A stretch of DNA of 64,000 bases from Adiantum capillus-veneris (Eukaryota > Streptophyta > Polypodiopsida > Polypodiales > Pteridaceae), in contig CM043971.1 of assembly GCA_014529385.2 (NCBI GenBank), positions 96,121,382 through 96,185,381 of the forward strand, given 5' to 3'. Shown piece after piece: positions 1 to 11,800 of the stretch. The notes under the pieces were generated by a model, which worked only from the letters and a program-made list of their open reading frames with translations, searched no databases and was not told the origin of the DNA. Every line of letters begins with the position of its first letter. Within the stretch, counting starts at the first letter, position 1. A program made the position numbers and the translations under genes.

Positions 1-37
1 ACATAAAAAATTGAAAACTGCCCCTTATGGTTTCCTC

Positions 38-3000
38 TTATGTGTCACCATTTTTGTTGCGCTCCTGACTGGAAACAGCTGCAGAGATGTTTGACATCAA
101 AATGTAAGATGTTGCATCTTCCTCATCCAACTGCATTGCCTTGGTAAATGCAAATCGTCCAAGCTCCACATTTCCCCAATTAATACAGGCATCTAGAACG
201 CTTCTCCACAATGCAAGGTCAGGACATGATGGCATTTTCTCTATTGATATGACAAGTCTATCTAATTCACCTACACGGGCAAGAAGATTAACCATGCAAG
301 TGTGGTGTTCAAGTGTTGGTGTGATGCCATGATCTTCACTCATAGAATGGAAATAAGTTTGACCCTTTCCATATAAACATGTCTGGCTGCACACACTTAG
401 AACAATAGTAAACGTCACACAATCTGGTTTCAATCCTTCTTCTAGCATCTCCTCAAAGACATCAAAGACATCGGTACTATCTCCTTGCTCAGCGTAACCT
501 GAAATCAACAAGTTCCATGAGACAATGCTTCTGCATGGAAGTTTGTCAAATACTTGTTGCGCAATGTCAAGCAAGCCACATTTGCTGTACATATCGACCA
601 CGGCAGTTCCTACAAGGTCCTGTTCAAGCAGGAGCCCCAGTCTCTCAATCTCAGCATGTAATTCTCTCCCCTTTTCTGTGGCTCCTAAGCTTCCACAAGC
701 TTTCAAACAATATAAAAACGAGAGATGATTGGGATTTACACCCTCAAGCTGCATTTGTGCAAAACACTGAAGTGCTTCCTCACACAGCCCATGTTCAACA
801 AATCCAACAATCATCGTATTCCATGTGACAATTGAACGGGCATGAACATTATCAAAAACTTCTTGAGCAGTAAACAGCATGCCACATTTGGCATACATAT
901 CCACCAAAACGTTCTCAATGACGACATTTTCCAGCATTTCAGTATTTTGAATTTCAGTATGAATATCCTGTCCTTTGTTTATGGCTCCTGTAATACCACA
1001 AGCTTTCAGAACACAGATGTATGTTACAAGGTCAGGAGGGACCCCAAAATCTTTCATTTTTTCAAAAAAGTCTATGGCCTGCTCACCAAAGCCATGTTCC
1101 ACAAAACCACCAATAAGCGCATTCCATGAGATGACATTTTTTGAAGGAAGCTCCTCAAAGACTTCGAGTGCTTTTTGAAGAGCACCGCATTTAGCATACA
1201 TATCAACTAAGCTGCTGCCAATATGTATATCTTTCCTTGTCAAATTTTTCCTTGAGATCTCACTATGGATCTGAATTCCTTGGCTGATGTCCCTAGTGCT
1301 GCTACAAGCTTTTAAACCATAGATAAATGTAACAGCATTTGGGAAAACACCCTCCAGCTGCATCTGTTCAAGACACTTAAGGGCTTCCACGCCTTTCTCA
1401 TACTTAACATATCCTGCAACAAGTGAGTTCCATGAAATTATATTTCGATTTTCAATATTGTCAAACACGCGCTCTGCTTTTTGCAAAAAACCACGTTTTG
1501 CATAAATATCAACAATGGCAGTGCCTACAGCAACGCCCATTTCTTTTGCACCTGAACTCTCATGGTCAGCAGCAATTTCATCGACTTTGGAGATAGCACC
1601 TATGCTAGCGTATGCTTTTAGGCAGCAGACAATAGTGGTAGCATCTGGAGTAATACCCATGGATTGCATCTTGCTGAAACAACTAATTGCGTTCTTTCCA
1701 TGCCCATGTTCAGCATATCCCAATATAAGTGCATTCCAAGTCAATACATTCCTAGCAAGAAGCTTATCAAACACCTCCTGAGCTTTATCCAGTAAAGCAC
1801 ATTGTGCATACATGTCCACCAAAGCACTGCCAATAACCACATCTCTTTCCATGGTCCCCTTTCTAGCAATCTCAGCATGTAATTCTAGACCCTCATCATA
1901 ATCTCCCACAATTGTACATGCCTTCAAACTGGAAGTAAAAGTCACAGCATTTGCAAGGACACCACAAGCTTGCATTCGTTTAAAACAACAAAGTGCTTCT
2001 CTGCCATGCCCATGTTCCGCATAACCCCCTATTAATACATTCCAAGAAACTACATCACAAATTATATACTTGTCAACCAACTGTTGAGCTTCAGTAAGCA
2101 AGCCACACTTGGCATACATATCAACCAATGTGTTGCCCATTGAAGTGTTTCCAACAAGCAAGTTCTTTGCTTCAATCTCAGCATGTAATTGCTGACCTTC
2201 ATGGGGTTTCCTTGATACACTACAAGCTTTCAAACAACAAGTGTATGTCACATCATTGGGGGAAACAAACTTTTGTTTCATAAGCCCCAAAACATTTAAT
2301 GCTTCCTCTGCATTCCCAGATTCTACATAACCTGCAATAAGCGCAGTCCAAGAAGCTGTATCTCGCCTCGGAAGCAAGTCAAAAACCTCTTGAGCTGAAG
2401 CAATTGACCCACACCTTGCATACATGTGAACCAAGGAATTCCCAAGAGTAAGGCTAATTCCAAGCAAACCCTTTTTTTCAATTTCAGCATGCATCTCTGC
2501 ACCTTTCTCAAAGGCCTTTAGTAAGCTACATGCTTTCAAGCCCGAGACAAACGTGATTGCATCTGGAGGCACACCAACAAGGTGCATCTTCTCAAAACAA
2601 CAAAGGGCTTCTTTTCCACAACCATTTTTGACCCACCTGGTAATTAGTGCGGTCCACAAGACAACATTTTGGGGTGACAGCTTATCTAATAAGTGTTGGG
2701 CTTCCACAAGCCAGTTAAAACTAATATACATGCTCAGCACGCTACTAGCAACAAAAGAGTCCAATTCCGTCATTCCTACTTTTACAATTGCAGCATTCAC
2801 TGTCAGACCCATTTGCTGATCATTTAATATTACACAAGCTTTCAGCAAAGCAGCAAAAGTACGTGCCCTTGGATACAAACAATGCTCCTCTTGCATTTGT
2901 TTATACAACGTAAAAGCACAGAGTAAATCCCCACATCCTATATTATTTGTAATGGAAAGATCCCAAGAGAATTGTTTTGGACACCGGAGGTACTCAGGAA

Positions 3001-3136
3001 TCAACTGAAAATCTTGCATTGGTCCCACATCCACTAAAGTGGAGACATGGGAATTACCACCTACCGCATGAGCTTTGCATGCATAAGAATGCAACCGCAA
3101 GACATGTATGGGACACACGATTTTATTCACCAGCAT
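38..3136 (-). CDS. PPR (pentatricopeptide repeat) protein, PLS-like, 1032 aa
   Basis: PPR proteins bind organellar RNA base by base and guide its editing, splicing or stability in plastids or mitochondria. This is one uninterrupted frame from an ATG at 3136 to a stop at 38. From about residue 60 almost the whole protein is helical repeats. A block of about 100 residues recurs roughly eight times, each with the cores 'NALI.GY.EHG..EAL..F..M', 'G..P..VTF...LKAC' and 'HAEI......N.LVDMYAKCG....A..VF'. This is the P-L-S style triplet. The C-terminus ('PDLALWRSVLDAC.NWGNVELGR.A') resembles an E1 motif, but the protein stops soon after it with no E+ or DYW deaminase domain. It would therefore need a partner for editing, or act in another RNA role. 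The N-terminal 45 residues, with basic and Cys-rich stretches, could be a targeting peptide. Promoter not identified. Confidence 0.93.
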   Translation of the reverse strand: MLVNKIVCPIHVLRLHSYACKAHAVGGNSHVSTLVDVGPMQDFQLIPEYLRCPKQFSWDLSITNNIGCGDLLCAFTLYKQMQEEHCLYPRARTFAALLKACVILNDQQMGLTVNAAIVKVGMTELDSFVASSVLSMYISFNWLVEAQHLLDKLSPQNVVLWTALITRWVKNGCGKEALCCFEKMHLVGVPPDAITFVSGLKACSLLKAFEKGAEMHAEIEKKGLLGISLTLGNSLVHMYARCGSIASAQEVFDLLPRRDTASWTALIAGYVESGNAEEALNVLGLMKQKFVSPNDVTYTCCLKACSVSRKPHEGQQLHAEIEAKNLLVGNTSMGNTLVDMYAKCGLLTEAQQLVDKYIICDVVSWNVLIGGYAEHGHGREALCCFKRMQACGVLANAVTFTSSLKACTIVGDYDEGLELHAEIARKGTMERDVVIGSALVDMYAQCALLDKAQEVFDKLLARNVLTWNALILGYAEHGHGKNAISCFSKMQSMGITPDATTIVCCLKAYASIGAISKVDEIAADHESSGAKEMGVAVGTAIVDIYAKRGFLQKAERVFDNIENRNIISWNSLVAGYVKYEKGVEALKCLEQMQLEGVFPNAVTFIYGLKACSSTRDISQGIQIHSEISRKNLTRKDIHIGSSLVDMYAKCGALQKALEVFEELPSKNVISWNALIGGFVEHGFGEQAIDFFEKMKDFGVPPDLVTYICVLKACGITGAINKGQDIHTEIQNTEMLENVVIENVLVDMYAKCGMLFTAQEVFDNVHARSIVTWNTMIVGFVEHGLCEEALQCFAQMQLEGVNPNHLSFLYCLKACGSLGATEKGRELHAEIERLGLLLEQDLVGTAVVDMYSKCGLLDIAQQVFDKLPCRSIVSWNLLISGYAEQGDSTDVFDVFEEMLEEGLKPDCVTFTIVLSVCSQTCLYGKGQTYFHSMSEDHGITPTLEHHTCMVNLLARVGELDRLVISIEKMPSCPDLALWRSVLDACINWGNVELGRFAFTKAMQLDEEDATSYILMSNISAAVSSQERNKNGDT

Positions 3137-3304
3137 GGCTAATGTAAGAACCTTGATGCCTTCAGATGGTAATGCCTCAGATTATATACAATCTGTCCAT
3201 AAACCTACGAGTCTCCTCCTTCCTGTGCATAATGACATCTAATGCCTTGAAAAGCGTCCTAAATGCAGCCTCCATAACAGTCTCTGTGCCTGCGCGCGCG
3301 AAGG

Positions 3305-3348
3305 GGTGTGTGTGTGTGTGTGTGTGTGGAGAGAGAGAGAGAGAGAGA
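3305..3348. repeat. (GT)n(GA)n microsatellite
   Basis: A GT run passes directly into a GA run, just upstream (in minus orientation) of the PPR gene. Reading frames across it are only translations of the repeat. Confidence 0.95.
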
Positions 3349-3530
3349 AGCCTCATACATGCTCGCAACAGAGACTGCTCTAACGTTGTCGAAAGTGCTG
3401 AAAGCTTCCTCTTCGATGACTCCATACTCGTCTCCATGACAGCTTTGCTCGCCAAGCATCGGCATTCTTCAGAGTTAGCCTAAGTACTGACGTAGCCGCT
3501 AGCCATCCTCGTCACTAATTGACACCCTCA

Positions 3531-4500
3531 ATTTTTGGCCTGCAGAGGCCAGAGGAGACGGTGTGGAGAAAACGTGCAGTTTTTTGGCCGTTTGATTTCG
3601 ACGGCTGGATGACTCCCAGGTGGATTGAGAGTACAGGGCGATGTGAGTTGTTTGCAGCGCATGGGGAAGGCCTGGCCCCTCGTCCATAGTGCGGCCTGGC
3701 AGCCCGTCGGCTTCTTCGCTCTCACAGCGTCTACCTAAGATAAGCAATCCATGCAAATTTGCAATCCCTGCGTGCCTGCAGGTCCTACTTCAAGCGTCCA
3801 CGTCTCTACTGCTTTCACAGCGTGCAACACGTGCATACCAAGGCTACTGCGCTCTCTCACACCCTGGTTGCGTGCCTGCACGGCGCTCGCAACGCCTTAG
3901 AGCTTGACCGCATTGTGGCATTGAATGCATACCGCATGCTTGCCTGCACGGCCCTCATCGCCTGTGTGGCATTGAATGCATGGTACCAAGTTCTGCAGTC
4001 GAACAGTATGATAATGTATAAAAACGAAAAATGTGTTGCAACTTAATGTCTTTGTGTTCATGGCCAAGAAAATATATTTTTCCTAGACAATGAAAATAAG
4101 AGGAAACTTGAAATTATCTAGCTTTGTAGCTCAAAATTTGAATCTTTTGCCGACAATTGCACCGAAACTTGTGTAAATTTCATGGTTTTCTTAAAGGCAA
4201 GCCTAAAATGTAGTCGGGATTTTCCAATTTTAACCAGTTAAAGTAGACCAGATTCCGGTTCTTTTCTAACCCTACTGCCGTATACAATCTTGAAAATGTC
4301 AACTGAGAGCGAGCAATTACACCGAAACTTGTGTAAATTTCACGGTTTTCTTAAAGGCAACCTTAAAATGTAGTCGAGATTTTCCAATTTTAACCGGTCA
4401 AAATACACTAGCATCCGATTTTTGGCATGCAGAGGCCATAGGAGAAGGTGTTGCAAAAACGTGCATTTTTTGGGCCGTTGAAGTTCGGACGGCCAGGATG
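3531..4500 (+). repeat. Dispersed duplication of an 85-bp block
   Basis: The block beginning 'TTTTTGGCCTGCAGAGGCC' near 3531 recurs near 4418 as 'TTTTTGGCATGCAGAGGCC'. Both continue through an 'AGGAGA.GGTGT' segment, a 'TTTTGGCCGTT' segment and a '.CGGACGGC'-like segment. The intervening DNA (about 3620-4148) has no recognisable gene; its Ser/Arg-rich short frames have no domain signature. Confidence 0.7.
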
Positions 4501-4838
4501 CACGCCCGCTGACAGGACCCGACCCATGAGGCGACTCTTCTACAGGGCAGCATGCGGAGTTCTCTACAGCGCATGCGTGACAGCACCGCCCTCACATCGG
4601 CATTGAATGCTTGATGGGAAGCTGATTGCACAATTATATTAGGGAGAGGGAGAGAGAGAGATGCACGTGCGTGCGTCAATCACACTAAAACTTGTGTAAA
4701 TTTGACGAGTTTCTTAAAGGCAAGCTTGAAATCTAGTCGGGATTTTCCAAATTTAACCATTTAAACCAGACTAGGTTCCGTATTTTTTCTGGCGCTAGTG
4801 CCATTTTCAACCTCAAAATGTCAGTTGAGAGCAAGCGA
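4149..4838 (+). repeat. Three copies of a 107-165-bp repeat
   Basis: Copies lie at about 4149-4313, 4314-4420 and 4676-4838. Each starts near 'ACCGAAACTTGTGTAAATTT' (third copy slightly diverged) and runs through 'TTTCTTAAAGGCAA', 'GTCGGGATTTTCCAA' and 'TTTAACC'. Copies 1 and 3 also share an 'AAAATGTCA.TTGAGAGC.AGC' tail. Probably remnants of a dispersed element; no coding function seen. Confidence 0.75.
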
Positions 4839-4984
4839 AAAAGGAGAAGTTCCACCTCGAAATAGAGGAAAATAATGTAAAAACTTGGAAAATAAATATA
4901 ATTCTCAACATTTTCTCTAGGCATATTCAAGAAAAGAAATTTTGTATGTCTATAAAGATATTTTTTCCCGAACACTTTAGTGGG

Positions 4985-4986
<2 letters not shown>

Positions 4987-5039
<53 letters not shown>
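4987..5039. repeat. (GA)n microsatellite
   Basis: About 26 GA units followed by an alternating CG/CA stretch. Confidence 0.97.
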
Positions 5040-5042
<3 letters not shown>

Positions 5043-5231
5043 CGTGCGCGCGCGCACACACCCACACACTCACTCATTTCGATAATAAAAATGTTCAAAT
5101 GCATATACTAAGGCTTGAAATGACACCTATGAAAGTTCATGTGAGGGTGACTACTTCAATTTGAGCTTGTGCATCTCAAAAGCTGTGTGGAGGCAAATAT
5201 TAAAATCATATTATGTTATCAACTTCTATAA

Positions 5232-5428
5232 GAGGAGCCCTTCTTTTGCCTTTCTGCATCTCACAGAATTTGTAAGCTCATATAGTTATAGATTACCTTT
5301 AGCTTTGCTTGCCAATGGCTTTTATGAAATTGTGAAAGAGCAGCCCTTCTTCTACCTTTGTGCATCTCAGAATTTGTGAGCTCATTTACTTATAAATTAC
5401 CTTTAGCTTTGCTTGCCAATGGCTTCCA
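5232..5428 (+). repeat. Tandem duplication, period about 106 bp
   Basis: Two adjacent copies (5232-5337 and 5338-5428) share 'AGCCCTTCTT', 'TGCATCTCA', 'AGAATTTGT' and a closing 'ACCTTTAGCTTTGCTTGCCA' block. The rest of 5040-6160 shows no supported gene. Confidence 0.85.
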
Positions 5429-6164
5429 AAGAACATAGTGAGAGTTCTCTTGTTGCCGAAAGACGAGAATGGTTTGTAAGCAGTGGAGACTCCGATGGTG
5501 CTGACAGCATGGACTTCGAAGGCGGTGAGGCTTATTGACGCCTTTTGTGTTGTAGTTGCTCATTTTGGTTCATCAAACTTTCGAAGAATTTGTATTGTGA
5601 AATCTATCTCTAACTTGTGTTGCGAATGTGGTGCCAGTTCTAAATTTGGCGAATGTCCTTATTCGATAATCATTACTTCCATTACTCTTTTGCAAATGTA
5701 ATGTTTGTTTTGGTCATTCTCTTGTTTCTATGTCATACTACGCTTGAATCCTTCCATGGGCTTCGCTTGTCTTCAATCGCTACTCACATCGTCAAAAGAT
5801 AGTCAAAATGCAGCAGTAGGTCAATAGTAATCTTGCTCTAATCAATTGGTTTACCTCAACAAGTAGAGGAAGGCTTACATTTTAGGGGTTTTTAGAAAAA
5901 GTCAAATGCATTGCTTTTGAAAACAGTGATCGAGCACATCGCATGTGTAGCGCGTAGGCCGCGCTCCCATACCAATATTTCGCGTGCTTGAGCCTATGAG
6001 CACTACCTCTTGAATACACCATTTGATGCACAATGAGATTTTGAAACACTTAGGTTTTATTTTGCATCCTTGCATTGTGCATTCTCTCCAACACAGTAGC
6101 TTTGCACACGTAACACATGCACACAATATGCTTACATGCTCATTCTCATTACATAGCCATCGAA

Positions 6165-6251
<87 letters not shown>
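6165..6251. repeat. (TC)n(TG)n microsatellite
   Basis: Compound repeat: TC to about 6190, TG to about 6251, then a short CG run. Confidence 0.97.
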
Positions 6252-6260
<9 letters not shown>

Positions 6261-6526
6261 CGTGTGCGTGTGTGTGTAATACACAGAAGTGTACATAGAC
6301 CTTTACCACAAGCACATTCATTGCTCTCTTATGATTGCCCATCTTCCTATAATTGCAAGCATGTCTCTACCTTCTTGTTGCTTTAGTATGCAAGAAGTAA
6401 CCATACGAAAAGGTTGTCACGCAAGGAAATTTCTATCGCAAATGAGTGCTTCTATTTCTACCTATCGTTGTCGAACTTCTCCTTATATGTGAAAGGCATT
6501 ACGTCCTCATAATTGATCTTCTACAG

Positions 6527-8397
6527 AGCTTCGAAGGTTGACAGAAGGTACTCCGAGCTCGAGTCGTAAATGTGTCGACGTGCCCTCAATTGCATGCACA
6601 TCATCGCCGCCTCGCAAAAGATCGAAGGAAGAGCTGAATAAGCCCCACAAGCCTATTGCACGCGCATTGTTTCGTTTGAGCGACTCCATGAACTCTAGAT
6701 GTGAGCCTTTCGTTTTTCGAAGTGCCTTTCTTTGAGAGTCGTTTTATCGAGTCGTAGAGCTATTTCCTGATCTTACTATCTTTTGGATTATGTAGGCAAC
6801 CAAGTTGTGGAGGACCCCATTAATGTCAAGAAGGAAGCATATCTTGAAATACCTGTTTCGCCTTTGTCTACTGAGCCTCTTGTTCCACTGCAAGGAACAA
6901 TCGGCCTAAACCTGATTGAGCGCACACCTCTGAACATTGCTAATGATCCAAGCCCAATTGAAGTCGAGCCTTCTATTCAAGATTCTAGGCTATATGCACC
7001 AGATGAATCACCTCAACTACATAGCAAGTCTATTGATCTTAGTATTGTTCCATTTGCTCAAAGTCTTCTACCACAATTCTTGATTACTGACATCTCTGAT
7101 TCTAGCCCGCGATTCTGTATCGAGGGCAAGATATTGAATCTGTATGGCACCTACAAAGTTGGCCTTGACCAGTTGAAGTACAACCGCTACTTGAAGGTCC
7201 ACCTGGTCGATGAAGAATGCACGGACACTATCACAGTGGTGGTGAATGATCCATACATAGAGCTCTACATCAACAAGCTCCACCTCGGTGACTTTGTTCA
7301 CATCGACAGCCCAATTGTTAGGCGCAAAAATAGAGCAGATGGGGGATCAGCATTGTATTCCTTGTACATTGATGCTACAACTGTTGTAAGCGCAGCAGAA
7401 CCTTTCCCAGTGTCCCTCACCTTCGCCCCTGATTGCAAGATACGTGCATTTCTTGATGACATATGTGCACAACAATCTTCAACCGAACGTTCTCAGTTAC
7501 GCACACTTGCTTTTGTTATTTTACAAAAGCACAACTCACAATCAAGATTTGGTGGACCTGTCGGTGACCTTCTAGTTGCAGATGGTCCTCTCCCATCAGA
7601 TAGGGCATTTGTAAGAATTGACCTACCTTGCTTATTACTTTCTAGTCTTCTATTATAGATTTTAAATCTTCCATCATATAGCCATGCTCTTTCTGATTTG
7701 ATTTACATACTCAATATTCTCTTGCAGCTGAGTTTTGTGAACTCTCGCAAAGATGATTGCCAACAGTTGCTTCAAGAAATGGTTGTTGATGGCCCTATAA
7801 TGTGTGTCGCAAGAAACATTGGAACATTCCTCGGCAAACCAAACACCTTGTCGATACTAGATGTCACAATTCTAGTGCCCGTTCGTAGTGTGCGCCTCAT
7901 AGAGGAGCTTGCTGCTGTCTTCCAGACTCAAACCGAAAATTTGGGGTACAATCGTGAGGTGTGCTCATGTAGAATAAAGTGATATATTCCAAGTCCCTCC
8001 TCTCAAACTCTAACATAGTTATCTGTTGTAGGTTGTTGGCACGCTTCGATTCGTCAACTTCAATAGCGTGTTGTTGGAGAAGCATTGTTCAAATTGCAAA
8101 TCCACAAAAGTCTACAGACTAAGACAAGCACCTTATTGCGGATCTTGCAATAAAAACACCACAATAATCACGACACCAAAGTTGGAGGCACGTATTGCAA
8201 CAAAAGACAAAAAGCTTCTCGATGTGCAAGTCATTGGTGCAGTAGTTGATGTAGTCCTTGCATTGGATAGGACCTTCAACGAAATCTACATTGAGTCTGA
8301 TTTTGAGGCAAGAGACACCTTGGCAACAACCTCACGCTTTGGCCGCTTCAAGATCAACGCAAGTGGGCATGTGGTGGCGTACGAAACCGAAACTTAG
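6527..8397 (+). CDS. RPA70-like single-strand DNA-binding protein (Helitron-borne), four exons
   Basis: Proposed exons are 6527-6700, 6796-7610, 7728-7958 and 8032-8397 (stop TAG). Junctions read by eye: donor GTGAGC at 6701 with acceptor TAG ending 6795 (phase 1, restoring a Cys codon); GTAAGA at 7611 with GCAG ending 7727 (phase 0); GTGTGC at 7959 with TGTAG ending 8031 (phase 0). All joins keep the frame. The product has an OB-fold region ('FCIEGKILNLYGTYKVG...' to 'LYIDATTVV', the RPA DNA-binding-domain-A pattern). A second OB-like segment with 'VVGTLRFVNFNS' follows. It ends in a CX2C...CX2C zinc ribbon (CSNC, CGSC) as in DBD-C. It would coat ssDNA during rolling-circle transposition. 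The first exon is the least certain; it follows a possible 'CTACAG' acceptor and no upstream ATG exon was assigned. Confidence 0.75.
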
Positions 8398-8469
8398 TGT
8401 TCCGAATGTCCATCTTTCATTATTAGCTGCCCTTAATGTTGCACTCTTGTTCTAACTATATGCTTGAAT

Positions 8470-8640
8470 GGAACGAATGCTTCCATCCCCTGCTTTTTTG
8501 TAAGTGCTTTTGCACAATTTTGGTTGTGCTTCTAACTATTGTGATTGGATGTAACCAATGCTCCCATCCTCTACCTTTTTGTAGGTGCTTTCGCACAATT
8601 TTGGTTGTGCTCCTAACTATTGTGGTTGTTGCTCAAAAGA
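8470..8640 (+). repeat. Tandem repeat, period about 81 bp
   Basis: Two units in the spacer after the RPA-like gene each contain 'GCACAATTTTGGTTGTGC', a 6-bp-stem hairpin, followed by 'CTAACTATTGTG'. Confidence 0.8.
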
Positions 8641-8652
8641 TTGTCTATTTCT

Positions 8653-8656
<4 letters not shown>

Positions 8657-8712
<56 letters not shown>
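8657..8712. repeat. (TC)n microsatellite
   Basis: Pure TC run between the two Helitron genes. Arg/Glu- and Ser/Leu-repeat frames here are artefacts. Confidence 0.97.
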
Positions 8713-8715
<3 letters not shown>

Positions 8716-8843
8716 ATACATACATACATACAAACGCAAACACATAGACAAATAGCCATATCGATATTTGCATACATACGTGTGAAAAGATAGAGACACA
8801 CACCCAGAAACAAACAAACACACGCACATAATTTCCACTAGAC

Positions 8844-11800
8844 ATGGAAAATGCTACTGATTTGAGTATTCCAAAAGAGATAGACGTTGACATGATATTC
8901 ATGCAGACACATCCTTTTAATCAAGAATTGTTTCTAGCACTCCATAGTGTGTTGCAAACAAAGTTAAGCTTTGGATCATTTAGGCTTACGATGCAACAAT
9001 GCTTGTTCGAGAACTACTTAACGAATTTTATCACGCACTCTTCAGCTTCATTGTTCTTTGCTTCACAGTTGGAGTCCTTAAGTGAAAGAGCTACGCAATT
9101 GAATGCTTTATATGAAACTTGCAAAACATCAATGACTCTCACAATGGAAGTGATAAATATTTTCTCTCACAAATTCGAAAAAGCACTTGTTGTAATCCTT
9201 CGCAATGCTACAAGCGGTGACAACAAACAAGAAGTAATTGGAAAATCAACCGAGCAATTTAGAAAAGGGCTTCTAATTATGGATGCATCTACTATGGGCT
9301 TAATCTATTATCCTCTCGTAACTTTGAGATCGCGTCGTAAGCTTGTCCACTAAACAATTGCAGAGTGTGATGAATTAACGCGCTTATGGAGGGAGAACAT
9401 GGATAAGCCGGCTACTCAAATCGCAAATCTTTTTTTCGAAAAGGAACCACTTTGTGTCCATACACACTCTGCAATTACAACAAAACTAAAGCGACTACGA
9501 CATGTAGAGCTGACAAAGACTACCTCATCGAAGCAACATGCTTCCATTCTTCCACAAAAAAATACCAAAATTTTGAACAAATTTCTCAAGAGGCTGAATG
9601 ACACACCTACATATCCATGCGAAAAATGTGGCCGTTTGTTTTTCCGCTCGCAAGTCACACAATTCACTCCTCCACCATCCTCACATGCTGGAGGTGCAAA
9701 ACGAAAAAGATGTTGCTCTCTATTCTATTGCCGCGCATGCAAACGCAAACCAAACAAATCTAGGGTTCCATTTGAGAGCTTGCATATATCAGGCTTCAAC
9801 GACCCGCTGTTGCCAATCATGCAACTAAACAATGTCGAGGCACGCCTAGTCTCCATTCGCATACCGTTTGCAAAGATTCAAGAGCTAACTTATGTTGCCA
9901 ATACGGTTTGCAAGGGAGTGTCGTCAATGTTCTTCCGAATATCAAAAAAACACAACAAGTGCTTCCTCGTTTTATCCACGATGAGGCTTCAGTCTTGATA
10001 GGCCTCAAACGCAAGCTCGAGTACACACATTGCTACTTGTCTGGCCTAGTTAGACCTTTACTGACAATGAAGGCCACACACGCTCTTCTTCACACCTCTC
10101 TGTATAAAAAGAAAAACATAACCATAAATGATAAATGGCTTGCACACTTTCAAGAAATCTCGCACTCATCACTTCCCCTACACACAAGCACATATGAGCT
10201 AGAGGATGAGGAAAGTATTGACACTGATGTACTCTTGCACAACATCACTACCGCTGAGCAGGTCGTTGATTATAACGATAAAATTTTGCACGTTGCACCA
10301 TCGGAGGGCAACACACCACTTGGTTTGTTTGTTGATGAGTTTTGTGAGGAGCTTAGTTTTCCTACCATCTTCTTTGGAGAGCCTAGAAAATACCACCAGC
10401 ACGTATCTAAAAATTACCAAGCAGTCGCCAAATGGGAGCTAATGCACAAAGATAGACGTTTCGCGCTCAACATCGAAAACTTGTTTTTCAAATCAGTGAA
10501 GATCATGACACAAAAAATACTATCATCCATTTGAATACGTCTCCGCAAAGCGAAACTCGAGGGAGCAACGCTGTGTGCCGGATAGGTTAGTCATGACATA
10601 AACATAGAGAAGGTAGTCTTGTCTCGACTCGGCTACAGAGACTTCGAAGCGCTCCGTACCTCTCTGGATTATAAAGAAAAGTTAAAAAAAAAGGTTTTCT
10701 CCATGATTCGACAAATAGGGTCCCCAACTTTCTTTGTGACATTTTCCTCTGCTGAGAAACGTTGGAACAAGTTTCTCGATACCTTGCAACAACTAGTCCC
10801 GCTGAAACAAGATAGCAATGAGAGCGATAGCTACTTCCGTAGACGTTTGGTACGAGCAGATCCAGTAACAACAGCTCGCTTTTACCTTAACCGCTTCACA
10901 GCCATGAAAAGAATACTGCTTAACGATACCACATTATGTGGAAAAATCCTTGACTATTTCTTTGTTACAGAGTTCCAAAGTCATGGCAGGCAGCATGACC
11001 ATGGTCTTCTATGGGTTGAAGAAGCTCCTGTATTAGACCATGATACAGATGATAGTATTGTGACATTTGTGGACAAGTACATAAGTACAGACAGCTCTAA
11101 GCTACCATCAGACCTTCGTGAAATACAAACACATCACCATAGAAAGACTTGTCTCAAGAAAGGCAACTCTTGTCGCTTCACTTTTCCAAGATTCCCCATG
11201 CCATTCACAATCATTCTCAGACCATCCATCAATGACTACGAAAATCGAAAGAGAAGCAAGAAAACTTTGAAACGCATTAAGAACAGCCTTGACACACTTC
11301 CGACTGAAACTACCATTTCCTTTGAAGAATGGATACGAAACCTCCATTTGACATTCAAAGAATATACTTTGGCAATAGCAAACTTACTATCCACAACAAC
11401 AATCTTCTTGAAACGATATATAACAGACATTTACACAAACAATTTCAACCCCACGATTTCCACACTATGGGACGCAAACACCGACATTCAATTCTTCTTG
11501 AACGCACATGGCGCAGCAAGTTATTGCACATCATACATGACAAAAATCGACAACACATTGATAGGAGCAATAAAATCTCAACTCGATATTTGTGTCGCCA
11601 ACAACGCAACAACAATTAAGCGACTGCGTAAGCTCGGCAACACTATTCTCAACACACAGCAAATTAGCGCACAACAAGCATCTTACATAGCGTTATCGTT
11701 GCCACTCCATTCCACAACTCATGACTTTGTATACATAAGTACTAACCCTCCTAATCAACGTGCATTGGTCCTCAAAAGAAAAGCATCTCTACAAAAACTT

